Assembly: GCF_025947185.1 (NCBI RefSeq)
Contig: NZ_CP110001.1
Span: 4,588,001-4,652,000, forward strand
DNA from: Flavobacterium sp. N2038
Lineage (GTDB): Bacteria > Bacteroidota > Bacteroidia > Flavobacteriales > Flavobacteriaceae
DNA: 64,000 bases
Reading direction: 5' to 3'
Shown one piece after another: positions 26,628 through 35,066 of this stretch (positions are counted from its first letter, which is position 1; every line of letters starts with the position of its first letter). The notes beneath the pieces were generated by a model that was not told where the DNA came from, did not search any database, and saw nothing but the letters and a program-made list of their open reading frames with translations. The position numbers and the translations under genes are program-made.

Positions 26628-27224
26628 ATGATCACTTCTGAATTATTAAAAAAGTATGGTGCTGTACAAAAGTCTTTCGCTAAAAACGAAATTATTTTTG
26701 AAGAAGGGAGTCTGCCAATTCATTATCACCAAATTATTTCAGGAGAAATTAAAATGAGTAATTACAATGATGATGGCCGAGAATTTATTCAGGGAATATT
26801 TTATAAAAATCAATCCTTTGGTGAACCTCCATTATTCTTAAATCAGAAATATCCAGCAAATGCGATTGCAGTAGAAAACAGCCAGATACTTTTTCTGCCC
26901 AAGCTTACTTTCATGAAACTACTGGAAGAAAATCCATCAATTAGCATCAAAATAATCGAAAACCTGGCACAACGTCTGTATTATAAATCTGTTATGGCAG
27001 CAGAAATTTCTACACATGAACCGGAACACCGAGTTTTAAAACTAATTGATCACGGAATTGCTTATTTTGATTTCAAAAAAGATTCAAACGGATATCTTAT
27101 CAATTTCACAAGACAACAAATAGGAGATTTAACAGGTCTTAGGGTTGAAACCGTTATCAGAACCATTAAGGCTCTTGAGAAAAAGGGAGAACTGAAAATA
27201 ATTAACCGAAAAGTATACCGATAA
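26628..27224 (+). CDS. Crp/Fnr family transcription regulator without cysteines
   Basis: 198 residues from ATG 26628 (MITSELLKKYGAVQKSFAKN); the frame is open further upstream but a promoter element intervenes. N-terminal cNMP-binding-like beta-roll (KNEIIFEEGS, FGEPPLFLNQKYPANAIAVE), dimerisation helix, then a winged HTH: FTRQQIGDLTGLRVETVIRT. The recognition helix VETVIR resembles FNR VETISR, with Ile in place of the FNR Ser. There is no cysteine in the protein, so an Fe-S sensor like FNR is excluded. Downstream genes and an FNR-like palindrome suggest control of a globin operon in response to low oxygen or nitric oxide; ligand unknown. Confidence 0.9.
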   Translation: MITSELLKKYGAVQKSFAKNEIIFEEGSLPIHYHQIISGEIKMSNYNDDGREFIQGIFYKNQSFGEPPLFLNQKYPANAIAVENSQILFLPKLTFMKLLEENPSISIKIIENLAQRLYYKSVMAAEISTHEPEHRVLKLIDHGIAYFDFKKDSNGYLINFTRQQIGDLTGLRVETVIRTIKALEKKGELKIINRKVYR

Positions 27225-27233
27225 AATAGATTT

Positions 27234-27259
27234 CGTTTTATGATTTTAATCATAAAACG
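27234..27259 (+). promoter_or_regulatory. perfect palindromic FNR-like operator
   Basis: CGTTTTATGAT and ATCATAAAACG are perfect 11-base inverted arms separated by TTTA. The core ATGAT-N4-ATCAT differs from the FNR site TTGAT-N4-ATCAA only at the outer base of each half. The centre (27246.5) lies about 43 bases before the predicted transcript start, a class II activator position. Confidence 0.72.
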
Positions 27260-27276
27260 CAGCTGTAAAGTGCATG

Positions 27277-27284
27277 TACCTTTG
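27277..27284 (+). promoter_or_regulatory. -7 promoter element of the membrane protein-globin operon
   Basis: TACCTTTG, exact -7 match, 21 bases before the ATG at 27306. There is no TTG at -33; the palindromic operator occupies that region, which fits activator dependence. Confidence 0.6.
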
Positions 27285-27305
27285 TTACTATAAAAACAGA
27301 ATATC

Positions 27306-27593
27306 ATGACACTATATCAAACAACATTCGAAAATTTCAATAAAAGTTACATGGGTTCAGCTGCAATGGCTGTAATTGGCCAAAGCTGTTTAGGCGGCGC
27401 AGCAGCAATGTATGTCCTGGCAAACGGAACCTCTATTGGACAAATGATACAACTTGCTATAATTGTACTGGCTTGTGTCTTTGCAAATACATCAATATTA
27501 GCACAAATGAAACACAAAGTGGTTTTTAACCTTATTATTTTAAGCACATTTTTAAGTTTGCTTTTTATATTTTTGAATAGCTTTATACTGTGA
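27306..27593 (+). CDS. small membrane protein of unknown function
   Basis: 95 residues with about three hydrophobic helices (about 18-38, 46-64 and 72-94). Gly/Ala-rich first helix GSAAMAVIGQSCLGGAAAMY. I recognise no family. It is the first gene of a two-gene operon with the truncated haemoglobin, under the palindromic operator, and its stop overlaps the globin start by four bases (GTGA). Context suggests a role linked to oxygen or nitric oxide, for example as a membrane partner of the globin, but this is inference. Confidence 0.75.
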   Translation: MTLYQTTFENFNKSYMGSAAMAVIGQSCLGGAAAMYVLANGTSIGQMIQLAIIVLACVFANTSILAQMKHKVVFNLIILSTFLSLLFIFLNSFIL

Positions 27594-27988
27594 AAAAACA
27601 AATAGAAAATAGAGAAGACATTGGTTTTTTAGTAAATCAATTCTATGATAAAATAAGAGCCGATGAAGAAATCGGCTTTTATTTTAACGAAATAATAACT
27701 GACTGGAATTCACATCTTGAAAAACTAACTGATTTTTGGGAAATGAATTTGTTTGGTATAAAGAAATATAACGGTAACCCTATTGCAGTTCATAATGAAG
27801 TTGACGCTCATTTTAATGGCAAAATTACTTCAAATGAATTTGGAATCTGGCTAAATCATTGGTTTCAGACTTTAGACGAACATTTTGAAGGCGAAAATGT
27901 CGAAATACTAAAAAGACGTGCCCGAAAAATGAGCACTTTTTTATACATGAATATGTTTGAAAATCGGAAAAAAGAAAATAACGATTAA
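27590..27988 (+). CDS. group III truncated haemoglobin
   Basis: 132 residues with a GTG start overlapping the upstream stop (GTGA), so translation is coupled. The globin is recognised from FLVNQFYDKIRADEEIGFYF (helices A-B), LEKLTDFWEMNLFG (E helix) and NPIAVHNEVDAHF followed by FGIWLNHWFQTLDEHF, with His68 as the likely proximal haem ligand. Group III members bind oxygen and nitric oxide, and some protect against nitrosative stress. Its FNR-like operator fits expression under low oxygen or NO. Confidence 0.9.
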   Translation: MKKQIENREDIGFLVNQFYDKIRADEEIGFYFNEIITDWNSHLEKLTDFWEMNLFGIKKYNGNPIAVHNEVDAHFNGKITSNEFGIWLNHWFQTLDEHFEGENVEILKRRARKMSTFLYMNMFENRKKENND

Positions 27989-28079
27989 AACCCCTATCAA
28001 CTTTTTCAAACAACAATGGCTTTTATAACACCAATATATCTAGAAGTCAAAATAAAAGCTGTTACTTTAATTTGCCATT

Positions 28080-28730
28080 TTATTTCTCAAAAGCATAAAC
28101 CAAAGTAAAATTCCCTTCAAAATTATCCGACTTTACTTCCTGATAATTTACATCAAAATCTTTTACCAAATTATCAAAATGAAGACTGGCCTGAGTTTTA
28201 CTTCCGTCTAAAGAGAAATCATTAACATTTATATGATCCTTAAAACTGATGCCTTTCTCATTTCTGATTTTAAAAATAGCTTCTTTAGCTCCCCAGATTA
28301 CAGTAAGTTTTTTAATGTATTCTTTTGTAGAATTCGGTTCTAAATAACCCATTTCATAATCGGTAAATTTATCGGCAATTCTCTGAATTTTTTCACGTTG
28401 CAATTCCATATCGATTCCAACGGTTTCATGGCTAACTATTATAGCCGCAAAATGATATGAATGTGTAATTGAAATGTAATTATGACAATCAAAATAAGGT
28501 TTACCAAATTCATCATAATGCAAATCTTTATCTTCAAAACCTAATTCCTGAATCAACATACGAACGCTCAAAAAAGCACGCTGATGCATTTGAGATTTCA
28601 TTCCGTCAAGTCTCAATTGCGTCTTTTCCTTCAAAATAACCTTACTCGATAGCTCCTCAAAAGATTCGGTTATTTCCCAAATTAAAATTTTTGTGGTTTC
28701 GTTAAACTGTATGGTCTGAAATAAAGGCAT
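28080..28730 (-). CDS. 4'-phosphopantetheinyl transferase (Sfp type)
   Basis: 216 residues. Transfers phosphopantetheine from CoA to acyl or peptidyl carrier proteins. The two signature blocks are TVGIDMELQREKIQRIADKF (magnesium-binding Asp-x-Glu) and LTVIWGAKEAIFKI (WGAKEA). Larger than AcpS, so Sfp/HetI-like. No carrier-protein gene is adjacent. Convergent with the globin operon over a 91-base gap without clear structure. Confidence 0.9.
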   Translation of the reverse strand: MPLFQTIQFNETTKILIWEITESFEELSSKVILKEKTQLRLDGMKSQMHQRAFLSVRMLIQELGFEDKDLHYDEFGKPYFDCHNYISITHSYHFAAIIVSHETVGIDMELQREKIQRIADKFTDYEMGYLEPNSTKEYIKKLTVIWGAKEAIFKIRNEKGISFKDHINVNDFSLDGSKTQASLHFDNLVKDFDVNYQEVKSDNFEGNFTLVYAFEK

Positions 28731-28771
28731 TTTTAAATTATAAATTATGAGTTGTGAATTATGAGTTTTTA

Positions 28772-29092
28772 AACCATATAAGTTATTTAAGAAAATATAA
28801 CTATGGGTTTAGAAAATGTATTAGTAAATATAAGTAATTCGCGACAAAGGTAATAGTTTCAGAATCTTTTTTTAATGAACTTATATCACTTACGGTTGGT
28901 AAATTTTAAATATATAAGTGATTTAAGAAAACATAACTGTTGGCTTTAAAAAGCATTACTAAATATTAAGCAATTCACGACAAAGGTAATAGTTTCAGAA
29001 TCTTTTTAAATGAGCTTATATCACTTATATGGTTTCAAAAAACATAATATAAGAATTCTTTTTTAAATGAACTTATATCACTTATATGGTTT
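28772..29092. repeat. triplicated intergenic repeat upstream of ahcY
   Basis: Three copies in a 493-base gene-free stretch. Copies at 28772-28896 and 28910-29032 (about 123-125 bases each) share GACAAAGGTAATAGTTTCAG and AACTTATATCACTTA-type ends. A partial copy at 29043-29092 keeps the end TTATATCACTTATATGGT. Unit ends ACCATATAAGT and ACTTATATGGT are inverted. No open frame or promoter is convincing inside. Short ATTATGAGTT repeats precede it (28735-28767). Confidence 0.75.
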
Positions 29093-29182
29093 AAAACGAT
29101 TCTTAAACTAACATTCTAGAGATTAAGAAATTAAAGATTTCACAAATCTTAGAGAAAATAGTAAAAATAAAAACCTATTACG

Positions 29183-29190
29183 TAAATTTG
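29183..29190 (+). promoter_or_regulatory. -7 promoter element of ahcY
   Basis: TAAATTTG, exact -7 match, 33 bases before the ATG at 29224. Confidence 0.5.
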
Positions 29191-29223
29191 CAAAAATTTT
29201 ACAATTATACAAATATACTATAA

Positions 29224-30540
29224 ATGAGTACTACAACTACGCCTTTTGTGGCTTTCAAAGTAAAAGACATTTCTCTTGCGGCTTGGGGAAGAAAAGAAAT
29301 TGAACTAGCTGAAGCTGAGATGCCAGGTTTAATGGCGCTTCGTGCTGAATATAAAGACGAACAACCTCTTAAAGGTGCTCGTATCGCTGGATGTTTACAC
29401 ATGACGATTCAAACTGCAGTTTTGATCGAAACTTTAATTGCTCTTGGTGCAGAGGTTACTTGGTCTTCTTGTAACATTTTCTCTACTCAGGATCAGGCTG
29501 CTGCTGCTATTGCTGCTGCAGGAATTCAGGTTTATGCTTGGAAAGGTCTTGACGAAGAATCATTTGACTGGTGTATTGAGCAAACTTTATTCTTTGGTGA
29601 AGATAGAAAACCATTGAACATGATTCTTGATGATGGTGGAGATTTAACTAACATGGTTATTGATCGTTACCCAGAATTAGTTCCTGGAATTAAAGGATTA
29701 TCTGAAGAAACTACAACTGGAGTTCACAGACTTTACGAAAGAGTAAAAGCCGGAACTTTACCAATGCCAGCAATCAACATTAACGACTCTGTTACTAAAT
29801 CTAAATTTGATAACAAATACGGATGTAAAGAATCTGCTGTAGATGCTGTACGTCGTGCAACTGACTTAATGTTAGCTGGAAAAAGAGTAATCGTTTGTGG
29901 ATATGGTGATGTTGGAAAAGGAACTGCAGCTTCTTTCAGAGGTGCTGGATCTATTGTAACTGTTACTGAAATTGACCCAATTTGTGCTTTACAAGCTGCA
30001 ATGGACGGTTACGAAGTTAAAAAATTAAACACTGTAATTGCTAATGCTGATATCATCATTACAACTACTGGAAACAAAGATATCGTTCTTGGAGAGCACT
30101 TCGAGCAAATGAAAGACAAAACTGTTGTTTGTAACATTGGTCACTTCGATAACGAAATTGATATGGCTTGGTTAAACAAAAACCATGGTGCATCTAAAAT
30201 CGAAATCAAACCACAAGTTGACAAATACAACATTGCTGGAAAAGATATCATTATCTTGGCAGAAGGTCGTTTAGTAAACCTTGGTTGTGCTACAGGTCAC
30301 CCAAGTTTTGTAATGAGTAACTCATTTACGAACCAAACTTTGGCACAAATCGAATTATGGAATAACAGTGCAGCTTATAAAAATGATGTTTATATGTTAC
30401 CAAAACATTTAGATGAAAAAGTTGCTGCTTTACACTTAGCTAAATTAGGAGTTGAACTTGAAGTTTTAAGAGAAGATCAGGCTGCTTATATTGGTGTTGA
30501 GGTTCAAGGTCCATTTAAACCAGAGTACTACAGATACTAA
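29224..30540 (+). CDS. ahcY: adenosylhomocysteinase
   Basis: 438 residues. Hydrolyses S-adenosylhomocysteine to adenosine and homocysteine, relieving inhibition of methyltransferases. Diagnostic blocks: [52 protein letters not shown], the NAD loop [17 protein letters not shown] and the C-terminal FKPEYYRY with the NAD-binding Lys-Tyr region. Codon choice is more biased than in neighbours (AAC, GGT, GCT, CGT preferred), as for a highly expressed gene. Ends in a strong terminator. Confidence 0.97.
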   Translation: MSTTTTPFVAFKVKDISLAAWGRKEIELAEAEMPGLMALRAEYKDEQPLKGARIAGCLHMTIQTAVLIETLIALGAEVTWSSCNIFSTQDQAAAAIAAAGIQVYAWKGLDEESFDWCIEQTLFFGEDRKPLNMILDDGGDLTNMVIDRYPELVPGIKGLSEETTTGVHRLYERVKAGTLPMPAININDSVTKSKFDNKYGCKESAVDAVRRATDLMLAGKRVIVCGYGDVGKGTAASFRGAGSIVTVTEIDPICALQAAMDGYEVKKLNTVIANADIIITTTGNKDIVLGEHFEQMKDKTVVCNIGHFDNEIDMAWLNKNHGASKIEIKPQVDKYNIAGKDIIILAEGRLVNLGCATGHPSFVMSNSFTNQTLAQIELWNNSAAYKNDVYMLPKHLDEKVAALHLAKLGVELEVLREDQAAYIGVEVQGPFKPEYYRY

Positions 30541-30588
30541 TCTATTTTAGATTTACGATTGTAGATCTTAGATTTTTAATTCATATTC

Positions 30589-30621
30589 AAACCCGACAGG
30601 TTTTAAAAACCTGTCGGGTTT
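30589..30621 (+). terminator. terminator after ahcY
   Basis: AACCCGACAGGTTTT and AAAACCTGTCGGGTT form a 15-base-pair stem followed by TTCTCTTTTT. The same palindrome is a widespread flavobacterial repeat. Confidence 0.85.
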
Positions 30622-30693
30622 TCTCTTTTTAATAGATTTTTTTATAAATTGAAATTCTTTTTCCGGGGCCAAAAAAACATTTCTCTGAAAAAA

Positions 30694-30724
30694 TTGCACG
30701 TTTATAAATATCTACTTACTTTTA
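30694..30724 (+). promoter_or_regulatory. promoter of the patatin gene
   Basis: TTG (30694-30696), 20-base spacer, TACTTTTA (30717-30724; one mismatch to TAnnTTTG). It lies downstream of the ATG at 30649 and so argues for the TTG start at 30772. Confidence 0.55.
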
Positions 30725-30771
30725 ATAATCATAATAAGAATCTATTTCTCAAATACTTAAACAGTGTAAAA

Positions 30772-33090
30772 TTGAAAAAAACATCTTATTTACTCGTTTT
30801 CTTATTTTTATTGTGTCTCCCACACATTATTCTTTCTCAGGAAAAGAAACCCAAAGTCGTTTTAGTCCTGAGCGGCGGTGGAGCTAAAGGGATTGCGCAT
30901 ATTCCACTTTTACAAAAACTGGATTCTCTACACATCGTTCCCGATCTTATTGTTGGAAACAGTATGGGAAGCATCATTGGCGGTTTATACGCCATGGGAT
31001 ACTCTGGTGATAGTATCGAAAAAATTACCAAAAACATTTATTGGGATAAACTCCTTGGCGGAGGCCAATCGTTGCGATCTGTAAGCGCAGAAGAAAAAAG
31101 AGAATTTCAAAGATATTTAGTCGGAATAGGTGTTAAAGACGGGAAACTCAATAGTGTTGGTTCCCTTTTAAACGATCAAAATCTAAGAGAATACCTTTCT
31201 GAATTAACTTATCCTGTATATAATGTCAAAGATTTTGACAGTCTCCCAATCCCTTTTAGAGCCATGGCTACCGACTTGGTTGAAGGCAAAGAAGTTATTT
31301 TAAGCAAAGGCAATCTGGCTTATGCAATGAGAGCCAGTATGTCGCTGCCCGCTATCTTCAAACCAATGCCTTATGGGAAAAGTGTATTAGTAGACGGTGG
31401 TGTATTGAATAATTTCCCTACAGATATTGCCAAACAAATGGGCGCTGATATTATTATTGGTAGTGATGTCGGAGGAGGAATGGAACCAATTGATAAGCTG
31501 AACAATATTATGACGGTTTTAATGCAGACCAGTATGTTCCCTAGTAATATTAAAAATCCGGCAAACCGTGATCTTTGTACAATATTAGTCGATCACTTGC
31601 CCAACCTGCGTTTCTCTACCGCCGATTTTGCTGATAGTAACGAAATCTACAAAGACGGTAAAATAGCAACAAATCAAAATCTTCCTGCTTTAATTGCTTT
31701 ATCAGAAAAGCTCAGGGGATTTCCGCAACGAACTCACGGATTACCCGATATGCCCAAAGAATTTGTGCTTGATACTATAATTTACAAAAAAATAAGTCCC
31801 GAAAATCTTCCGTTAGTCGTTGGAAGAGCCAATCTTAAAACTCATGTAAAATATACCACCAAAGATTTAATTGCAGGTATTAACAGAGCAATGGGGACTA
31901 ATCTTTTTGATGAAATTACGTACAACTATTTTATCAAAGACGAAGACAAACTAGGAATTACATTATTTGGATTTGAGCGTGCTAAAAATCAGCTAAACAC
32001 ATCTGTACATTATGACACTTACAGAGGTGTTGGAATCATTTTTAATTATACCGCCAGAAACGTTCTTGCAGATGCATCACGCCTTTTGATAACTGCTGAT
32101 ATTGCAGAACAGCCAAAAGCGAGAATCAATTATCAGAAAAATTTTGGAGGACACAGAGAATGGTGGTGGGCTTCTGAAGCATATGGTGCTTTCTTAAGAC
32201 AAGAAATTTACATCAATGGTAAGGCCTCTGATAACATCTTGTATAATGCTTTTGAATTCAACAATGAGATAAACAGGAATTTAAATTCTCTTAAAAGCTA
32301 TTTTGGTTTTGGACTGAGTTATCATTACACCAATTTAAAACCAAAATACGACCGGGAATACAATCCCAACTCCATCAATATTACCAATTACAGCTTTAAC
32401 AATATCGAAATGAACATGCATTATTCTTATAATGATATGGATAAAGTTTTTTTTGCAACAAACGGCACAATCATAAAAGCAAATGTGTCGCGATCATTTC
32501 TTACCGATCTCGACACCTCATTTTCTGACCCCAATTTAATGCCAATTTCTGGCAAAACAAATGGTTACACAAAATTTGGTTTTGGTATTGAGAAAAGATT
32601 GCTCTTAAAAAAGAAAATCACAGGAATCATAGGGTTCGATTCTTATTTTATTTTTCAGGATAAACTTAAAGAGGATCAAATTCCGTTTTCAGGATTTGGT
32701 TATGCCGCAAAATATTTCTTAGGAGGAATTATTCCGAGCTCCGGCAGTAATCGTTTTTCGTTTGCAGGTTTACATGAAGACGAACTTAATGTTACTCAAT
32801 ATATGGGACTTAAACTGGGTTCTCAAATAAATATTATCGGAAAAATTTATCTGACACCTCATTTTAATATTGCCACCGTTGGTTTTGATACTTTTGACGA
32901 TTACCTTGATCACGCATTCAATCCAAAAGGAAATTGGGACGAAAATCTCGAACCTAGTCTTGTAATATCAGGCGGAGCTGCAATTTCCTATCAGTCCATT
33001 CTAGGTCCAATCCATTTTGACACCTCCTGGATAAACAATATAGACAAAGTAAGATTATTTTTTAGCGTTGGATTATCACTAAACCCCTAA
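30772..33090 (+). CDS. patatin-like phospholipase with outer-membrane barrel
   Basis: 772 residues from a TTG start that gives a clean signal peptide (MKKTSYLLVFLFLL onwards, cleavage after ILSQ). An in-frame ATG at 30649 lies upstream of the promoter. Patatin domain: oxyanion loop LSGGGAKGIAHIPLL, nucleophile motif GNSMG and catalytic aspartate in DGGVLNNFP. From about residue 320 the rest resembles a POTRA-like linker and an Omp85/BamA-type barrel ending in FFSVGLSLNP, the architecture of PlpD autotransporters (type Vd). Probable role: lipid acyl hydrolase exported to the outer membrane or surface. Confidence 0.87.
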   Translation: MKKTSYLLVFLFLLCLPHIILSQEKKPKVVLVLSGGGAKGIAHIPLLQKLDSLHIVPDLIVGNSMGSIIGGLYAMGYSGDSIEKITKNIYWDKLLGGGQSLRSVSAEEKREFQRYLVGIGVKDGKLNSVGSLLNDQNLREYLSELTYPVYNVKDFDSLPIPFRAMATDLVEGKEVILSKGNLAYAMRASMSLPAIFKPMPYGKSVLVDGGVLNNFPTDIAKQMGADIIIGSDVGGGMEPIDKLNNIMTVLMQTSMFPSNIKNPANRDLCTILVDHLPNLRFSTADFADSNEIYKDGKIATNQNLPALIALSEKLRGFPQRTHGLPDMPKEFVLDTIIYKKISPENLPLVVGRANLKTHVKYTTKDLIAGINRAMGTNLFDEITYNYFIKDEDKLGITLFGFERAKNQLNTSVHYDTYRGVGIIFNYTARNVLADASRLLITADIAEQPKARINYQKNFGGHREWWWASEAYGAFLRQEIYINGKASDNILYNAFEFNNEINRNLNSLKSYFGFGLSYHYTNLKPKYDREYNPNSINITNYSFNNIEMNMHYSYNDMDKVFFATNGTIIKANVSRSFLTDLDTSFSDPNLMPISGKTNGYTKFGFGIEKRLLLKKKITGIIGFDSYFIFQDKLKEDQIPFSGFGYAAKYFLGGIIPSSGSNRFSFAGLHEDELNVTQYMGLKLGSQINIIGKIYLTPHFNIATVGFDTFDDYLDHAFNPKGNWDENLEPSLVISGGAAISYQSILGPIHFDTSWINNIDKVRLFFSVGLSLNP

Positions 33091-33270
33091 GAGAATTAAT
33101 CCCCATATTTTAAATCTAAAATCTGATATCAGAAATCTAAAATAAATTAGGACGCACCAATACACGCAGATCAAGAACCCAAAATAGTCCGATATTATTT
33201 ATGCCCCCTGAAATTTTAAGTTTAAATTTGAAACTCCAGAATTCATCAAAAAATAAAGGAGGAAAAAATT

Positions 33271-33555
33271 ATGATCGAAAAAGTTTTATGTGAAGTACAC
33301 GGTTCAAAAGAAATGTCTTTTGGCTGTATTCACATTGCGATGGCACTAAATTCAGAAGAAAAAACAGGCTTTTTCTATTCAGAAGCCGAAGAAGATCTTC
33401 CTAAAATTGCCTGGTGCGGAGAATGTGAGCAATGGCTTCTTGACAATGGTGAAGAGTGGACCGACGTTTTTCAAGCCCGAGCCGACTTTAAAATGTTATG
33501 TTCCGATTGTTTTGAAGAAGCAAAAAACAAGGAATCAGAAATTCATATACGCTAA
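33271..33555 (+). CDS. small cysteine-rich, probably zinc-binding protein
   Basis: 94 residues. Paired metal-ligand candidates: Cys7/His10, Cys19/His21, Cys49/Cys52 and Cys77/Cys80 (CEVH, CIH, CGEC, CSDC), enough for two zinc sites. I recognise no named family. It has a textbook Shine-Dalgarno (AAAGGAGG, 33258-33265), uncommon in Bacteroidota, where such motifs are usually absent. Nine bases separate it from the WG-repeat gene, so the two probably form an operon. The 180-base gap upstream holds repeats of AAATCTAAAATCTGA. Confidence 0.7.
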   Translation: MIEKVLCEVHGSKEMSFGCIHIAMALNSEEKTGFFYSEAEEDLPKIAWCGECEQWLLDNGEEWTDVFQARADFKMLCSDCFEEAKNKESEIHIR

Positions 33556-33564
33556 GTAAGTCTC

Positions 33565-34644
33565 ATGAAAAAGATTATTGTTTTTTCTGTTTTTCTCTTT
33601 TTAAATTTAACCGCATTTGCTCAAAAGAATGATATCTGGACTTCATTTCCGGATAAAGATTCCACTCACATTGGATTTAAAGATAAAAATGGGGTAATCA
33701 AAATTGAACCCAAATTTATGGGAATGACAATCGCCCATAAATTCGAAAATATTATTGCTGTCAATGAAGAAAAAAATCAAAAATGGGAAAGCTATTATTT
33801 GACCAAAACCGGAAAAATTGTTGGTCGCGATAGTTTATATATTTTTGACAATGGACCAGATTGTGAAAATGAAGGTTTTATAAGATTTACTGATCATAAA
33901 ACTGATAAAATGGGAATGTTTAACCCTGAGGGCAAAATTGCAATCCCAGCGATATACAGCAATTTGACCAAAGTCAGAAACGGAATGATTCTGGTTCTTA
34001 AAGATGCTGAAAAAAAACAAGACGGAGAACATTTCTTCTGGACTGGAGGAACAGAACTTCTAATCGACACTAAAAACAACGTTTTAATTGAAGATTTTAC
34101 ATACAATGATAATCTTAATTTTTACTCACTGGAAAAATCAGCAACTGCAAGTAAAGACCCTATAAGAGAAAGTTTCCCTGGTGTTGACGGACAATACTAT
34201 TCGTTTATAAATTTTGAAAAAGAGTTTAACGAATGGCTTAAAAAAAGCGTCCTTAAAGATTTATCAAAAGCCAATTTAGAAAAACATTCTTTTGACAAAA
34301 TCACCTATTGGAAAGAACCAAACGGCTGGATAAGTAAATCTAAAAGCAAATTTATTGATCAGAATTACAATCTTCTAAAATTAAAACTACAGCAATTAAA
34401 TTCTCCGAAAACAGATTATTTTGTTTCTACTGATGGATTAAATCAGTTTATTTTTGAATCTGCTGAATATGCCGTGTATTTCAACAACTGCAATGAATCT
34501 AAAGAATGGTTGTATCCAACAATGGATGTTGTAATCAATCCAAAAAACAAAACTGATTTCGGACAAGATCATTTTGAATTTTTACGAACTGAAAATGGAT
34601 ATAAATTAATCAGCATTTCTCTTAAAAAAGATAATCTCAAATAA
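33565..34644 (+). CDS. exported WG-repeat protein
   Basis: 359 residues with a signal peptide (MKKIIVFSVFLFLNLTAFAQ). Residues about 40-160 contain WG-type repeats: IGFKDKNGVIKIEPKF, then GMFNPEGKIAIPAIYSNLTK with a further degenerate unit between. The second half is not recognised. Repeats of this kind occur in surface and periplasmic proteins of many bacteria, but the function is not known. Follows the Cys-rich protein gene closely. Confidence 0.75.
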   Translation: MKKIIVFSVFLFLNLTAFAQKNDIWTSFPDKDSTHIGFKDKNGVIKIEPKFMGMTIAHKFENIIAVNEEKNQKWESYYLTKTGKIVGRDSLYIFDNGPDCENEGFIRFTDHKTDKMGMFNPEGKIAIPAIYSNLTKVRNGMILVLKDAEKKQDGEHFFWTGGTELLIDTKNNVLIEDFTYNDNLNFYSLEKSATASKDPIRESFPGVDGQYYSFINFEKEFNEWLKKSVLKDLSKANLEKHSFDKITYWKEPNGWISKSKSKFIDQNYNLLKLKLQQLNSPKTDYFVSTDGLNQFIFESAEYAVYFNNCNESKEWLYPTMDVVINPKNKTDFGQDHFEFLRTENGYKLISISLKKDNLK

Positions 34645-34668
34645 TTCAGCTTCATTCTGTACAAAGCT

Positions 34669-34676
34669 TAACTTTG
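34669..34676 (+). promoter_or_regulatory. -7 promoter element of the SMR transporter gene
   Basis: TAACTTTG, exact -7 match, ends 15 bases before the ATG at 34692; it excludes the in-frame TTG at 34674, which lies inside it. Confidence 0.55.
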
Positions 34677-34691
34677 CAAAAAACGCGAGCC

Positions 34692-35024
34692 ATGAAGAAT
34701 TTTTTATTTTTATTCGTTGCCATAATTTTCGAAATCATTGCTACTTCTGCATTAAAAAAATCCGAAGAATTCACCAAATTACTTCCAAGCATAATTACCA
34801 TTATAGGATATTGTGGCGCTTTTTATTGTTTAAGCTTTGCTATTAGAACCATTCCGGTTGGTTTTGCTTACGCTATCTGGTCTGGAGTTGGAATTGTTTT
34901 AATAACGATTATCGGAGCGGTTTTCTTCAAAGAAATTCCGGATTTACCAGCTATTATCGGACTTGCATTAATTATACTTGGCGTTGTTGTAATTAATGTT
35001 TTTTCTAAAACTACGGCACATTAG
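34692..35024 (+). CDS. SMR family multidrug/cation exporter
   Basis: 110 residues, four membrane helices. The essential proton/substrate glutamate is in IIFEIIATSALKKSEEFTK (helix 1), and helix 3 has GFAYAIWSGVGIVLIT, close to EmrE/QacE of the quaternary-ammonium subtype. Likely exports lipophilic cations with proton exchange. Such proteins work as antiparallel dimers. The short leader (about 10 bases) follows from the promoter position. No regulator is adjacent. Confidence 0.9.
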   Translation: MKNFLFLFVAIIFEIIATSALKKSEEFTKLLPSIITIIGYCGAFYCLSFAIRTIPVGFAYAIWSGVGIVLITIIGAVFFKEIPDLPAIIGLALIILGVVVINVFSKTTAH

Positions 35025-35036
35025 ATCAAAAAACAT

Positions 35037-35044
35037 TACTTTTG
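35037..35044 (+). promoter_or_regulatory. -7 promoter element of the Fic gene
   Basis: TACTTTTG, exact -7 match, 21 bases before the ATG at 35066. Its last two bases are the first bases of the palindromic operator. Confidence 0.6.
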
Positions 35045-35066
35045 ATAGTATCAAATGATACTATCA
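35043..35066 (+). promoter_or_regulatory. perfect palindromic operator at the Fic gene start
   Basis: TGATAGTATCA and TGATACTATCA are perfect 11-base inverted arms separated by AA. It covers the predicted transcript start and reaches the first base of the ATG, an arrangement that would give repression. Confidence 0.72.

Noticed and set aside
28772..29092. Possible CRISPR array
   Set aside because: Only three long imperfect repeats, no uniform spacers and no cas genes.
30649..30771. ATG at 30649 as the patatin start
   Set aside because: The extra 41 residues are not a signal peptide, and a TTG-N20-TACTTTTA promoter lies downstream of this ATG.
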